Shown here in pieces: positions 1-9,538 of a stretch of 64,000 nucleotides of DNA. The notes beneath the pieces were generated by a model. The model was not told the origin of the DNA and ran no database searches. It was given only the letters and a program-made list of their open reading frames with translations. This stretch comes from an uncultured Eubacteriales bacterium (GTDB taxonomy: Bacteria; Bacillota; Clostridia; Christensenellales; Aristaeellaceae): assembly GCA_902765305.1 (NCBI GenBank), contig CACWZI010000022.1, positions 1,883 to 65,882 on the forward strand, read 5' to 3'. Numbering within the stretch: position 1 is the stretch's first letter; each line of letters opens with the position of its first letter. The translations under genes and the position numbers were made by a program.

Positions 1-57
1 GCAACATTCCGTGCGCGGCTTTTCCTGTTCCCTGTTGACTGTTCCCTGTTCCCTTTG
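1..57. repeat. GTTCCCT-rich repeat, partial copy at window edge
   Basis: Positions 3-36 nearly match 18283-18316, including the shared core TTCCGTGCGCGGCTTTTCC followed by CTGTTCCCT units. At 18 kb the same sequence forms one arm of a large inverted repeat. Here only one arm is visible because the window begins inside it. It lies downstream of the mnmG stop codon. Confidence 0.7.
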
Positions 58-80
58 TACTGCCCTTTGCTTTTCCACTA

Positions 81-98
81 ACAGCTCGATAAATCAGA
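81..98. repeat. Remnant of dispersed-repeat end A
   Basis: ACA-GCTCGATAAATCAG is the loop and right arm of the hairpin that ends the dispersed elements at 15.4, 43.5, 51.2 and 55.3 kb. The left arm is missing, so this is a truncated copy. It lies 17 nt past the mnmG stop, the same 3'-flank position that most full copies occupy. Confidence 0.55.
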
Positions 99-114
99 AC
101 TTTCCGGACTGAAT

Positions 115-1911
115 CTATACGCCCCGTGCCCTTAGCCAGATCATCAGCACGGTCACGTCGCCCGGGTTGATGCCGGGGATGCGGCTGGCCTGGCCCAGGC
201 TTCGCGGGCGCTGGGCGTCCAGCTTCTGGCGGGCCTCGATGCGCAGCCCGGACATGTTCAGGTAATCCGCGTCCGGGGGCAGGGGGGTGTCCTCCATCTT
301 CAAAAAGCGCTGGCGGTCGGCCTGCTGCCGGGTGAGATAGCCCTCGTATTTGGTGTCGATCTCCAGCTGCTCGACGACGTCGGCGGGGTAGTCCGGCAGC
401 TCCGGGTGCGCTTGGCGCAGGGTGGCATAGTCCACCTCCGGGTGACGCAGCCTTTCGGTCAGACGCAGCTTATCCAGCAGCGCCTTGCCCTCCCGGGTGA
501 GGCGCTGCTTTTCCAGCATCCTCTCATATCGCGCCTGGTCCACCAGGCCCGCGTCCCGTCCCTTTTGGGTCAGGCGCAGGTCGGCGTTGTCCTGGCGCAG
601 CAGCAGCCGGTATTCGGCGCGGCTCGTCATCATGCGGTAGGGCTCGTCCACGCCCTTGGTCACCAGGTCGTCCACCAGCACGCCCAGGTAGGCGTCGGCC
701 CGGGTCAGCAGCATCGGCGCCTTCCCCTGCAGCCAGAGCGCCGCGTTGACGCCGGCGTACAGCCCCTGAGCGGCGGCCTCCTCATAGCCGCTGGTGCCGT
801 TGATCTGCCCGGCGCAGTACAGCCCTTCAATGTGCCTCGCGGCGAAGGTGGGGCTCAGCTGGGTGGGGTCGATGCAGTCGTATTCGATGGCGTAGGCCAG
901 CCGCAGCAGCTTCGCGTCCTCCAGGCCGGGGATCGAGGCGTAGATCTGGCGCTGCACGTCCTCCGGCATCGAGGTGGACATGCCCTGGGCGTACCATTCG
1001 TGGGTGTACAGGCCCTCCGGCTCCATGAATATGGGGTGGCGGTCCTTGTCCCTGAAGCGCACCACCTTGTCCTCGATGGAGGGGCAGTAGCGCGCGCCGG
1101 TGCCGTGGATCGTGCCGGAATACATCGGGGCGCGGTGCAGGTTGCTGAGTATGATCTCATGGGTGCGGGGCGTGGTATAGGTCAGGTAGCACAGCGCCCG
1201 GTTCTTCAGCGTGGAGGCGTCGGTCATGAAGCTGAAGGGCACGATGGGGTCGTCCCCCTCCTGGGGCGTCATTTTCGAAAAGTCGATGGTCCGCCCGTCT
1301 AGCCGCGCCGGGGTGCCGGTCTTGAAGCGGCGTATGTCGAAGCCCAGGTCCATCAGGTTCTGGGTCAGCGCGTTGGCGGCCATCAGCCCCTGGGGCCCGC
1401 CGTTCCAGCTGCATTCGCCGATGATGATGCGGCTGTTCAGGTACACGCCGCAGCAGGCGACCACCGCCCGGCAGGCCACCCGGCCCCCGGTGGTGGTCTC
1501 AATACCCGTCACCCGCCTGTTTTCGACGACGATGCGCCGCACCTCGGCCTGGCGCAGGGTCAGGTTTTCGCAGTCGTCCACGGCCCGGCGCATGCGCAGC
1601 TGGTAGGCCTTCTTGTCGGCCTGGGCCCGCAGCGAATGGACCGCCGGGCCCTTTCGGGTATTCAGCATTCGGGACTGTATGAAGACCTCGTCGATGGCGC
1701 GCCCCATCTCGCCGCCCAGGGCGTCCAGCTCCCGCACCAGGTGGCCCTTGGCCGTGCCCCCGATGGACGGGTTGCAGGGCATCATCGCCAGGGCGTCCAG
1801 GTTCAGCGTGGTCAGCAGCGTGGAAAGGCCCATCCGCGCGCAGGCCAGCGCGGCCTCGCAGCCCGCGTGACCCGCGCCGATCACCACCACGTCAAAGACA
1901 TCGTTCAGCAA
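115..1911 (-). CDS. mnmG: tRNA uridine-5-carboxymethylaminomethyl(34) synthesis enzyme MnmG
   Basis: FAD-dependent enzyme that, with the GTPase MnmE, modifies wobble U34 in cytosolic tRNAs. The N-terminus carries the Rossmann FAD motif [13 protein letters not shown] (about residues 9-21) followed by the family-typical CNPSIGG. The middle has [13 protein letters not shown] and [10 protein letters not shown], and the C-terminal region has [15 protein letters not shown]. At 598 residues it is slightly shorter than the usual 620-630. The only plausible start in frame is TTG at 1911; a GGAGGAGG sequence lies about 12 nt upstream, which is a little far. A sigma-A-type promoter lies at 1954-1982. 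mnmE is not adjacent, so this is a single-gene unit. Confidence 0.96.
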   Translation of the reverse strand: MLNDVFDVVVIGAGHAGCEAALACARMGLSTLLTTLNLDALAMMPCNPSIGGTAKGHLVRELDALGGEMGRAIDEVFIQSRMLNTRKGPAVHSLRAQADKKAYQLRMRRAVDDCENLTLRQAEVRRIVVENRRVTGIETTTGGRVACRAVVACCGVYLNSRIIIGECSWNGGPQGLMAANALTQNLMDLGFDIRRFKTGTPARLDGRTIDFSKMTPQEGDDPIVPFSFMTDASTLKNRALCYLTYTTPRTHEIILSNLHRAPMYSGTIHGTGARYCPSIEDKVVRFRDKDRHPIFMEPEGLYTHEWYAQGMSTSMPEDVQRQIYASIPGLEDAKLLRLAYAIEYDCIDPTQLSPTFAARHIEGLYCAGQINGTSGYEEAAAQGLYAGVNAALWLQGKAPMLLTRADAYLGVLVDDLVTKGVDEPYRMMTSRAEYRLLLRQDNADLRLTQKGRDAGLVDQARYERMLEKQRLTREGKALLDKLRLTERLRHPEVDYATLRQAHPELPDYPADVVEQLEIDTKYEGYLTRQQADRQRFLKMEDTPLPPDADYLNMSGLRIEARQKLDAQRPRSLGQASRIPGINPGDVTVLMIWLRARGV

Positions 1912-1953
1912 AAATGACAGCGCCTCCTCCGATAGATTGTCTCAACTGTATTT

Positions 1954-1982
1954 ATTCTATCGAACCGAAGCGCGGTTTTCAA
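1954..1982 (-). promoter_or_regulatory. Predicted sigma-A promoter of mnmG
   Basis: On the minus strand TTGAAA (1977-1982) is separated by 17 nt from TAGAAT (1954-1959), about 45 nt upstream of the mnmG start. Confidence 0.6.
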
Positions 1983-2080
1983 GGGGCTTCGGGTAAAAGG
2001 CAACTTTTGTGCGCGCCATTCGGTGCTACCCGCCCCTCCGGCGGCATAAATAATGCCACGCTCGAGGGGAGGAATGAAGG

Positions 2081-4456
2081 ATGCTGCGAAGGATGGACGG
2101 TTGGGTCGCTTCGGGATTCAGGAGGATGGACTGGGACGGGGCCGGGTTGCTGGGGCGGCGTGCGCTGGTGTGGCTTGCGCTGGCTGGGACGGCATACCTG
2201 CTGTGCAGGGCCCAGCTGCCGCCGCTGCTGGCCCCGTTTGGGATGGCGTTCCTGGCGGCGGGGCTGGCGGCGGGAAAGAACGGGGCGGCGCTGCTGGCGG
2301 GCTGCCTCGCCGGGGCGGTGAAGGGAAGCCTGGCGGCGTTCAACCTGCGCCTTCCGGCGGGCGCGGCCATCGTGCTGGGGGGCGGCATCGCCTGGGACGC
2401 GCTGTCCCCGGCGCTGCGGCGGGCGCTGGGGCAGGGGCCGTGGCTGCGCCTGGCGGGACAGGCCCGGGGGACGGACCCCATGCCCCGCCGGCAGGCGCGC
2501 TCGCCGACCCGGCCGGACGCGACGGCCGGTCCGGTCCTGGCCGGCCTGGGCGTGCTGATCCCCGGCCTGGCGGGGATGGGCGAGGCGATCTGGCCCTCGG
2601 CGGCGACGGTGGCCGCCGCCTCGGTGGCCGCCGCCACGGCGACGCCCTTTTTCAGCGCAGCGCTGCAGGCGCATCCCAGGCGGCGCTGGCTGAGCGTCGA
2701 GGAGAAGGCCGGCGTGTTTCTGCTGGGGGCGTTTATGCTGTTGGGATTGGCGCGGCTTTCGCTGCCGGTGGCGCTGTGCGTGGGCGGCGCGCTGACCCAG
2801 CTGCTTTCAGGCGTAGGGGCGCTGGCGGGCGTCGGCGTCGGCGGGGCGCTGCTGGTCGCCGGGGCGGACCCGCGAATCATGGCGCTGACGGCGGTGGGCG
2901 GTGCGGCGGCGCAGCTCTGCGGCGGACGGTCCCGGCCCGTTCGGGCGGTCTGCGCCAGCGTTGCGATGCTCTGCGCGGGGTTGCTGCTGAACGCGCCGCC
3001 CCAATGGCTGATCTGCGTCGGGGCGTCGTCGCTGCTGGTCGCCCCCATGCCTCAGGCGTGGGCGCGGTTTTTTTCCCGCCTGGCGGAGCCCGCGCCGGAC
3101 CCCTGCGACCCCCAGAGGCTGGCGGCGCGCCTACAGCGGGCCTCCGCAGAGCGCCTCAGGGCGCTGGGGGCGGCCTTTGGCGAGCTGGCGGAGGGCTATG
3201 CCGCGCCCACCGGGCTGCCGGACGCACATGCGCTGGTGCAGCGGCTGAGGGATAAGCTGTGCGAGGGCTGCGCCGGTTATGCCGGATGCTGGCAGGGCGG
3301 GTCAGACGGCGGGGCGCGGCTGCTGTGCGACCTGATCGCCCGGGCGGTGGCCCTGTCCGGCGAGACGCCGTTGTTTGAGGGCGAGGCGCCGCCGGAGCTG
3401 TCCCGGCGCTGCCGCCGTGGCCGGCTGATTCCCGAGCGCATCGGCGACATGCTGGAGGACTTTGCCCGGGCGCGCCGGGATGGGCTGAAGCGCGGCACGG
3501 AAAACCGGCTGATCTCCGCCCAGTTCAACCAGGCCCGCCAGCTGATCGAGGCGCTGGCCCTGCAACAGGGAGGCGCCCTCCGGGTGCGCAACCGGCAGGC
3601 GGAGCGGGCCGCCGCCGCGCTGGAGCGGGCGGGCATCGGGGTGGAATCGGTCACGGCGCTGGGCGGCAGGGGGGTGGAGATCGTCGTCGCGCTGAAGCGG
3701 GGCAGCTGGACCCGGGCGCTGGCGCGGAAGGCCGCCCTGCGCCTGGGCGATACCTTCGGACGGCGCTATGCCCCGGCGGGACCGCTGGGGCGGGAGCTTC
3801 GTTTCGTGCGCCGTCCGCGCCTGCGCGTGCGGACGGGCATCGCCTGCGCCTCCAGGGAAGCCGGCGCGCCCTGCGGCGACAGCCACCTGACCTGCATGCT
3901 GGACGACGAGCGCCTGCTGGTGCTGATCTGTGACGGCATGGGCAGCGGGGAGGCCGCCTGCCGGGAGAGCGCCGTGGCGGTGCGGCTGCTGGGACGCTTC
4001 CTGCGGGCCGGTGCGGCCTGCGGCCTGGCCATCGAGACGGTGAACGCGCTGCTGTTAAACCGGGGCGGCGAGGAGATGTTCGCCACGGTGGACATGCTGA
4101 TCTTCAATCTCAATACCGGCGAGGCGGAGCTTGTGAAGCTGGCGGCCTGCCCCTCGCTGATCCTGCGGGGCGGCGCGCTGCATAAGGTGGAGGGCGGACG
4201 CCTGCCCATGGGCATACTGGAGAAGGTGCAGCCGGGCGCCCAAAGGACGCGGCTTCTGCCCGGCGACGTGCTGCTGATGGCCAGCGACGGCGTGATGGAC
4301 GCCGCCGGTGAGGCGGCGCTGGCCCGGCTGATGCGCGGGGAGGGCGAGGACATGCCCCGCCTGGCGCGACAGGCCCTGGCCGCCGCCGAAGGGGCCTGCC
4401 GGGAGGGAAGGAGGGACGACATGACCGCGGTGTGCCTGAGGGTGGAAGAACGATAA
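2081..4456 (+). CDS. spoIIE: Stage II sporulation protein E (PP2C-type serine phosphatase)
   Basis: SpoIIE dephosphorylates the anti-anti-sigma factor SpoIIAA, which activates sigma-F in the forespore, and it also acts at the polar septum. The first ~330 residues contain many hydrophobic segments rich in Ala, Gly and Leu, matching the multi-spanning N-terminal region of the family. A cytoplasmic linker follows. The C-terminal PP2C domain (about residues 585-785) shows LICDGMGSGEAACRESA, EEMFATVDMLIFNL, GDVLLMASDGVMDA and the terminal RRDDMTAVCL, which supply the metal-binding aspartates. The length of 791 is typical. Start: ATG at 2081 with GGGGAGG at 2066-2072. It is monocistronic and divergent from mnmG. 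It is the clearest sign that the host forms endospores or descends from spore formers. Confidence 0.93.
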   Translation: MLRRMDGWVASGFRRMDWDGAGLLGRRALVWLALAGTAYLLCRAQLPPLLAPFGMAFLAAGLAAGKNGAALLAGCLAGAVKGSLAAFNLRLPAGAAIVLGGGIAWDALSPALRRALGQGPWLRLAGQARGTDPMPRRQARSPTRPDATAGPVLAGLGVLIPGLAGMGEAIWPSAATVAAASVAAATATPFFSAALQAHPRRRWLSVEEKAGVFLLGAFMLLGLARLSLPVALCVGGALTQLLSGVGALAGVGVGGALLVAGADPRIMALTAVGGAAAQLCGGRSRPVRAVCASVAMLCAGLLLNAPPQWLICVGASSLLVAPMPQAWARFFSRLAEPAPDPCDPQRLAARLQRASAERLRALGAAFGELAEGYAAPTGLPDAHALVQRLRDKLCEGCAGYAGCWQGGSDGGARLLCDLIARAVALSGETPLFEGEAPPELSRRCRRGRLIPERIGDMLEDFARARRDGLKRGTENRLISAQFNQARQLIEALALQQGGALRVRNRQAERAAAALERAGIGVESVTALGGRGVEIVVALKRGSWTRALARKAALRLGDTFGRRYAPAGPLGRELRFVRRPRLRVRTGIACASREAGAPCGDSHLTCMLDDERLLVLICDGMGSGEAACRESAVAVRLLGRFLRAGAACGLAIETVNALLLNRGGEEMFATVDMLIFNLNTGEAELVKLAACPSLILRGGALHKVEGGRLPMGILEKVQPGAQRTRLLPGDVLLMASDGVMDAAGEAALARLMRGEGEDMPRLARQALAAAEGACREGRRDDMTAVCLRVEER

Positions 4457-4509
4457 TGCCGGGGCCGCGACATCTGCCGCGCTCTGGATGTGAAGGGAAG
4501 GAGAACGGT

Positions 4510-5538
4510 TCATCCAAATTGTTTGACGGTATCGACAAAGGCGAACAGGTTTTCAGGGGGCGTGTTCGGGCCGAGGGCGCAGCCGGGACCGATCATCAGG
4601 CCGCCCTCTCCCCGGAACAGCTCGCACAGCGATCGGGTCACCCGGCGGATGTCGTCGGGTGTCCCGCTGGTGAACAGGGCAGGGTCGATGTTGCCGGAGA
4701 TGGCGAAGTGGCCCTTGGCTATGGCCTTGGCGTGGACGATGTCGGTCTTGTAATCCAGCTCATACATGGGGCAGCCGGTCTGCGCGAGGTCCTCGAGGAT
4801 CAGATCGACGCTGCCGCATATGTGGCAGAGCGTGAAGATGCCGTCCTGCTTCAGCTGGGCGGCCAGCCGCGTCTCAAAGGGCTTGCCGAACTTCCTGAAC
4901 AGAGCGGGCGATATCACCGAGCAGCCCTCGGGGCAGTTGCCGTAGCTGGTGCAGTCCGCGCCGGCGGCGTGGCACAGGCGGTGCATCTTCAGGCTGACTT
5001 TGTAGGTGGCCCCCAGCAGGGTCATCAGGTCCTCCTCGCAATCCTCGTCCAGCAGGTCCTCGAGAAATTGGTTCATCCCCACCAGCAGGCAGGCCAGGGA
5101 AAAGCTGCCCTGGTCGGCATTGCCCCGGATAAACACCCGGTTGCGCCGGCCCCATTCCGCCAGCCGCTCGATGGTCTCAAGGTATAGTTCAATGCGGGGT
5201 TGCTTTTCCAGCTCCAGCCGGTCCAGGGCTTCGAGGATCTCCGGGATACTGCGGGACTGTTTGTCCAGCGTAACGGCGGCGATATCCTCCGGATAGGCCA
5301 CGTCCGCCCCGCAGGCACTGGCCAGGAGGGCGGTGTCCACGTCCAGGAGCACGCCGTCGGTATCGTACTTCTCACAGCTTTCTGTCAGCACTTTGACGAT
5401 GGTTTGGGGGGATTGACGGAATTGCCGCATGGTGACGCCGCCTTCCCGGGCGGCCATCAGGAAGTTGTGGGTCATGATCGGAATCCGGTCCGGCACCCGG
5501 CCGTCCATGACGGCGCGTATGCGTTCGATCTTGTTCAT
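4510..5538 (-). CDS. Uroporphyrinogen decarboxylase-superfamily protein (MtaA/CmuA-like methyltransferase)
   Basis: A 342-residue TIM-barrel protein of the URO-D superfamily. The opening (MNKIERIRAVMDGRVPDRIP) and GPGCALGPNTPPENLFAFV near the end are typical of the branch that moves methyl groups from corrinoid proteins or methylated substrates rather than making heme. CHICGSVDLILEDL followed by TGCPMYELD resembles the His-x-Cys...Cys zinc site of MtaA. No other heme gene is nearby. I chose ATG at 5538 (AGGAG 8 nt upstream) instead of a longer frame reaching 5592, because the extra residues fall over the promoter. It is divergent from a sugar importer, so a role in sugar-linked one-carbon metabolism is possible but unproven; the substrate is unknown. 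Confidence 0.8.
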   Translation of the reverse strand: MNKIERIRAVMDGRVPDRIPIMTHNFLMAAREGGVTMRQFRQSPQTIVKVLTESCEKYDTDGVLLDVDTALLASACGADVAYPEDIAAVTLDKQSRSIPEILEALDRLELEKQPRIELYLETIERLAEWGRRNRVFIRGNADQGSFSLACLLVGMNQFLEDLLDEDCEEDLMTLLGATYKVSLKMHRLCHAAGADCTSYGNCPEGCSVISPALFRKFGKPFETRLAAQLKQDGIFTLCHICGSVDLILEDLAQTGCPMYELDYKTDIVHAKAIAKGHFAISGNIDPALFTSGTPDDIRRVTRSLCELFRGEGGLMIGPGCALGPNTPPENLFAFVDTVKQFG

Positions 5539-5571
5539 ATGCTTTCTCCTGTAAGCGTTGATTACAGGGCA

Positions 5572-5600
5572 ATTGTACCACTGACCCGGCAAATATTCAA
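5572..5600 (-). promoter_or_regulatory. Predicted promoter of the URO-D-like gene
   Basis: Minus strand TTGAAT (5595-5600), 17-nt spacer, TACAAT (5572-5577), about 35 nt upstream of the chosen start. It is back to back with the importer promoter at 5619-5647. Confidence 0.65.
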
Positions 5601-5618
5601 TTGGTTTTTAATTGCGTC

Positions 5619-5647
5619 TTTACACATCCCCCTTCCTGTGGTATAAT
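5619..5647 (+). promoter_or_regulatory. Predicted sigma-A promoter of sugar importer 1
   Basis: TTTACA (5619-5624), 17-nt spacer, perfect TATAAT (5642-5647). AGGAGG at 5671-5676 serves the first gene. Confidence 0.8.
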
Positions 5648-5684
5648 GGACCCGGTAATCCAATCAAAGTAGGAGGTATTTCTT

Positions 5685-6941
5685 ATGAAGAGAATGCTGG
5701 CACTGGCTCTGGCCATGCTGCTCGCGCTGGGCTGCTGCGCGGCCTTCGCGGAGGCGGAACCGATCACGCTGAACGTCATCATCGCCCAGTACGGGCCCAA
5801 TACCGAGAATTGGTTCCTGGGCAACGGCATGGATGGCACGAACTTCGTCGCCAAGTTCGAAGAAGCGAACCCCGACATCAAGCTGAACCTGGAGGTCGTC
5901 TCCTGGAATGACCTGGATACCGTGGTCAGCACCCGTATCTCCAACAACAGCGCTCCCGACATCCTGAACAACGACAACTTCTCCGAATATGTCGTCGACG
6001 GCCTGCTGCTGCCGGTCTCCGACTACTGCACGGACGAGCTGTTCGCGGATTTCTTCCCGTCCTTCATCGAGCAGTCCATCATGGACGATGTGTGCTGGGC
6101 CGTGCCGGATCTGGCCTCCGCCCGCGCGCTCTACGTGAACACCGATATCCTCGCTGAGGTCGGCATCGAAGTGCCCACCACCTGGGCTGAGCTGGAAGAC
6201 GCCTGCCAGGCGATCGTCGATTTCTACAATGGCGATGTGTATCCCTGGGGCATCGACATGACCACCGACGAGGGCCAGGCCGCGTTCTCCTACTATGTGT
6301 GGAACAACGACGGCGGCTTCCTGGATGCTGACGGAAACCTGGTCGTGAACAGCGACAAGAACGTCGAGGCCATCGAGTACGCCATCGGCCTGTACAACAA
6401 GGGCTTTACCAACCCCAACCCGGCCACCCAGACCCGCTACGACCTGCAGGATATGTTCGGCGCCGGCAAGCTGGCGATGATCATCGCCCCCAACCAGCTG
6501 CCCAGCTACCTGAAGGACAAGAGCTATGAGGTCAACTTTGCCACCGCCGCGCTGCCTGTGAACGAAGGCGCCGCCCCCGGTGCCACCGGCGTCATGGACC
6601 GCATCATGGCCTTCAAGAACGACGCCTATCCCGATCAGGCGGCCCGCAACGAAGCCATCGGCAAGTTCCTCAGCTTCTTCTACGCCCCGGAAAACTACGT
6701 GGGCTGGGTCTCCATGGAGGGCTTCCTGCCCGCCGTCAACAGCTCCGTCGCGGCGCTGGTCGAATCTGACCCGTCCTTCCAGGCGTGGCTCGATGTCCTG
6801 GACAGCTGCAAGTTCTATCCCACCGCCAATCCCAAGTGGGATGTGGCCCGCCAGGGTGTCATCGAAGTCGAGCAGCAGGCGCTGACCGGCGGCGACGTGA
6901 AGGCGCTGCTGGACGACCTGCAGGCGAAGATCGACGGCTGA
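5685..6941 (+). CDS. Sugar ABC transporter, extracellular substrate-binding protein
   Basis: Solute receptor of a carbohydrate importer (family 1, MalE-like), 418 residues. Residues 1-22 form a signal peptide (MKRMLALALAMLLALGCCAA, cut near AFAEA); a Cys in the tail of the signal could allow lipidation, but the lipobox is poor. The mature part begins with LNVIIAQYGPNTENW, and FEEANPDIKLNLEVVSW is a typical family motif. Later segments (VPTTWAELEDACQAI, AAGK-like FGAGKLAMII, PENYVGWVSMEGFLPA) fit the two-lobe fold. It is first in an operon with two permeases. A stem-loop after the stop probably keeps this message more abundant than the permeases'. The substrate cannot be read from the sequence. 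Confidence 0.9.
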   Translation: MKRMLALALAMLLALGCCAAFAEAEPITLNVIIAQYGPNTENWFLGNGMDGTNFVAKFEEANPDIKLNLEVVSWNDLDTVVSTRISNNSAPDILNNDNFSEYVVDGLLLPVSDYCTDELFADFFPSFIEQSIMDDVCWAVPDLASARALYVNTDILAEVGIEVPTTWAELEDACQAIVDFYNGDVYPWGIDMTTDEGQAAFSYYVWNNDGGFLDADGNLVVNSDKNVEAIEYAIGLYNKGFTNPNPATQTRYDLQDMFGAGKLAMIIAPNQLPSYLKDKSYEVNFATAALPVNEGAAPGATGVMDRIMAFKNDAYPDQAARNEAIGKFLSFFYAPENYVGWVSMEGFLPAVNSSVAALVESDPSFQAWLDVLDSCKFYPTANPKWDVARQGVIEVEQQALTGGDVKALLDDLQAKIDG

Positions 6942-6964
6942 TCGAATCCAACCGCATAGTCGTT

Positions 6965-6997
6965 TTCCGCTCCCGCCCCCTCGGGTCGGGAGCGGAA
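6965..6997 (+). promoter_or_regulatory. Intercistronic stem-loop after binding-protein gene
   Basis: TTCCGCTCCCG (6965-6975) pairs with CGGGAGCGGAA (6987-6997), giving an 11-bp stem with an 11-nt loop and no T-run. Such hairpins usually stabilise the upstream message or cause partial termination. Confidence 0.65.
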
Positions 6998-7038
6998 TTC
7001 AATTGAAAAACGCCATCTTCACAAAAGGAGCGTTGCCC

Positions 7039-7923
7039 ATGAACACCATACCGATCCGGCACAAGTGGGAGCCCTATGTCTGGCTGCTGCCCAGCATACT
7101 GTTGATGTCGATATTTGTCGTGTTTCCCATCGGCATCGTGTTCAAGCTGTCCATGAGTGAGATCTCCAAGGCGGGCGTCGTGGGCGCGTGGAACAACTTT
7201 GCAAACTTCCGGGCCGCGTTCCGGGATCCGGCCTTCGGCACCGTCATGCAGAACACCGCGGTGTGGGTGGTGTCGGTGGTGGGACTGAGCACGCTGCTGG
7301 GCTTCGTCACGGCCATGGCGCTGAACGCGGAGTTCCGTGGCCGCCGCGTCGCCCGATCCATCGTGGTATTCCCCTGGGCCACGTCGCTGGTGATCCAGGC
7401 GTCGGTGTGGAATTACATCATCAAGGGTGAGTACGGAAACCTGAACAACGTGCTTCTCAATTTGGGCATCATCAAAAGTGCCGTGAACTGGCGGGCGACC
7501 TACCAGATCGAATTCGCCTGGGAGTGCGGCGTGGGCATATTCGTCACCATACCCTTCGTGGCCTTTACGGTGCTGGCGGGTCTGCAGTCCATCGACAACG
7601 CCTACTATGAGGCCGCCACCGTGGACGGCGCGGGCTTCTGGCGCAAGCTGTGGAACGTGACCATCCCGCTGGTGAAGCCCTCGCTGACGGTGTGCACCGT
7701 GTTGAACATCATCTACGTGTTCAACTCTTTCCCTATCATCTATACCATCACCAAAGGCGCGCCGGCCAACAAGACCGACACGATGGTCACGCTGCTGTAT
7801 ATGCGGGCCTTCTATGACAACCAGAAGGGCCCGGCGACGGCCATGTCGGTCATAGGCTTCGCCATACTGTGCGTGTGCGCCGGCGTCTACATGATGGTCA
7901 CCATGCGGAAGGAGGAGCAGTGA
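7039..7923 (+). CDS. Sugar ABC transporter permease, MalF/UgpA type
   Basis: A 294-residue inner-membrane permease. The first membrane span is WLLPSILLMSIFVVFPIGIV; further spans follow, and the cytoplasmic EAA loop that contacts the ATPase reads YYEAATVDGAGFWRKLWNVT near residue 200. I placed the start at ATG 7039, preceded by AAAGGAG at 7022-7028; an upstream TTG at 7003 would add 12 unlikely residues. The stop overlaps the start of the next permease (TGATG), which suggests translational coupling. No importer ATPase lies in this operon, so it probably uses a shared MsmK/UgpC-type ATPase encoded elsewhere. Confidence 0.92.
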   Translation: MNTIPIRHKWEPYVWLLPSILLMSIFVVFPIGIVFKLSMSEISKAGVVGAWNNFANFRAAFRDPAFGTVMQNTAVWVVSVVGLSTLLGFVTAMALNAEFRGRRVARSIVVFPWATSLVIQASVWNYIIKGEYGNLNNVLLNLGIIKSAVNWRATYQIEFAWECGVGIFVTIPFVAFTVLAGLQSIDNAYYEAATVDGAGFWRKLWNVTIPLVKPSLTVCTVLNIIYVFNSFPIIYTITKGAPANKTDTMVTLLYMRAFYDNQKGPATAMSVIGFAILCVCAGVYMMVTMRKEEQ

Positions 7924-9527
7924 TGAGGCTGAACACCCCTGAAGCCGTGCTGCGTGTGAACCGTCGGGCCCTGATCGCCGCGCTGCTGGCGGCGGCGCTT
8001 TGCCTGGTGGCGGTGAGCCTGCCCATATGGGAATTTTCCGTCACGGTGTTCGCCAGGAAATCCGGCAACACCTTTGTGGGGGATGAGAAGTACCAGGCCG
8101 TGAAGGCCGAGGTGGAGGCCGAGGCCGCCCGCTACAGCGAAGAGACGGGCGCGGTCACCCAACTCTTCGAGAACGTCACCGAGCGCACCAACTCCAAGGG
8201 CGAAAAGACCAGCATGGTGGCCTTTGAGGTGCGCCAGGCGATGCGGCGCACCGGCTGGGATTTCGTGCGCTCCCCTCTGGCGTCGGGCCGGATACTGCTG
8301 GCCCTGATCCTCTGCCTGCTGGCGGCGGCAGTGCTGCTGGGCGCGGGCATGATGGGCGCGATGGACACGGACTGGCCGGAGCTGGACCTCCGCAAGCGGG
8401 GCATGCGCATGGGCGCGGCTGGCCTGGGGCTTGTGGCGCTGCTGCTGGTGCCCGTGTTCATGATGAGCTGCAACCTTGCCTTCACCCGCTGGATCAAGCT
8501 GGCCTCGGACGGCATGCCCCGCCCGGGCACTGAGGCCCTGCTTCATACGTTGGACGGCTTCCTCTACGGGGGAACGGCGGGGGATAAGGTCCTGGAGCTG
8601 ATGGGGGGCGTGCGCCACGGTCCCCTGTGGCCACTGCTGGCCACACTGCCGCTGCTGGTCGGGTTTGGGCTGTGCGCGGTGGTCTGCGCCGACGGCGACC
8701 CGAGGCATACGCTGGCCCGGGCGCTGCTGATCGCCTTCGTCGTCGTGCTGTGCGTGGTCATACTGTACCCCTACTATGTGATGGTGATCACCGGCTTCCG
8801 CAGCAACGCGGAGACCACGGACATGTACTTCCAGCACATGTTCCCGACAAAATGGGTGTGGGGCAACCTGAAGGACATCATCGACCGGGGCGTGCTCCGC
8901 TACCTGCTGAACTCGCTGCTGTTGTCGGTTGGCGCCACGGCCATCGCGCTGCTGTGCGGCATCCCGGCGGCCTATGCCATGGCCCGTATGCACTTTGCCG
9001 GCAGAAAGGTGTTCCTGGGTTTTGTGATCATGAGCCAGATGTTCTCGCCGGTGGTGCTGCTGGTGGGCATCTCCCGACTGATGAACACGCTGCACCTGAA
9101 TGATTCCCTGCTGGGGCTGATATTCATCAACGCGGCCTTCAACCAGGCCTTCGCCATATGGCTGCTGCGGGGCACCTTCGTGTCCATCTCCTCGGAGATG
9201 GAGCAGGCTGCCTGCATCGACGGCTGCAGCACCGTCAGCGCCATGCTGCGGGTGCTGCTGCCCATCGCGGCCCCCGGCATCGTGACCACGTTGATCTTCG
9301 TGTTCATCAACGCCTGGAACGAGTATACGATCTCCACGGTGCTGATCTCCACGACGTCCAACAAGCCCATCACCGTGGGCATCACCCAGTTCAGCTCCTT
9401 CAACATGATCGAGTGGCAATACCTGTTCGCGGCAGCGCTGCTGGCCACCGTGCCCGTGGTGATCCTGTTCATGTGCATCGAAAAGCATCTGGCCGCGGGC
9501 CTGACCGCGGGCGGCGTGAAGGGATAA
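7923..9527 (+). CDS. Sugar ABC transporter permease, MalG type with large N-terminal extension
   Basis: Second permease of importer 1, 534 residues, about 250 longer than an ordinary MalG-type permease. The last ~280 residues are the normal core: PYYVMVITGFRSNAE, then spans, then the EAA loop EQAACIDGCSTVSAMLRV and a C-terminus ending in GLTAGGVKG. Ahead of it lie a membrane span at about residues 15-35, a hydrophilic, probably extracellular stretch of about 75 residues with a Lys/Glu-rich helix (YQAVKAEVEAEAARYSEE), two spans near 118-175, a second short exposed loop and another span near 235. The start ATG overlaps the previous stop; GGAAGGAGG precedes it. The role of the extension is unknown. 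MalF carries an extra periplasmic domain that touches its binding protein, so a similar docking role is possible. Confidence 0.88.
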   Translation: MRLNTPEAVLRVNRRALIAALLAAALCLVAVSLPIWEFSVTVFARKSGNTFVGDEKYQAVKAEVEAEAARYSEETGAVTQLFENVTERTNSKGEKTSMVAFEVRQAMRRTGWDFVRSPLASGRILLALILCLLAAAVLLGAGMMGAMDTDWPELDLRKRGMRMGAAGLGLVALLLVPVFMMSCNLAFTRWIKLASDGMPRPGTEALLHTLDGFLYGGTAGDKVLELMGGVRHGPLWPLLATLPLLVGFGLCAVVCADGDPRHTLARALLIAFVVVLCVVILYPYYVMVITGFRSNAETTDMYFQHMFPTKWVWGNLKDIIDRGVLRYLLNSLLLSVGATAIALLCGIPAAYAMARMHFAGRKVFLGFVIMSQMFSPVVLLVGISRLMNTLHLNDSLLGLIFINAAFNQAFAIWLLRGTFVSISSEMEQAACIDGCSTVSAMLRVLLPIAAPGIVTTLIFVFINAWNEYTISTVLISTTSNKPITVGITQFSSFNMIEWQYLFAAALLATVPVVILFMCIEKHLAAGLTAGGVKG

Positions 9528-9538
9528 TCGATCGCGGC

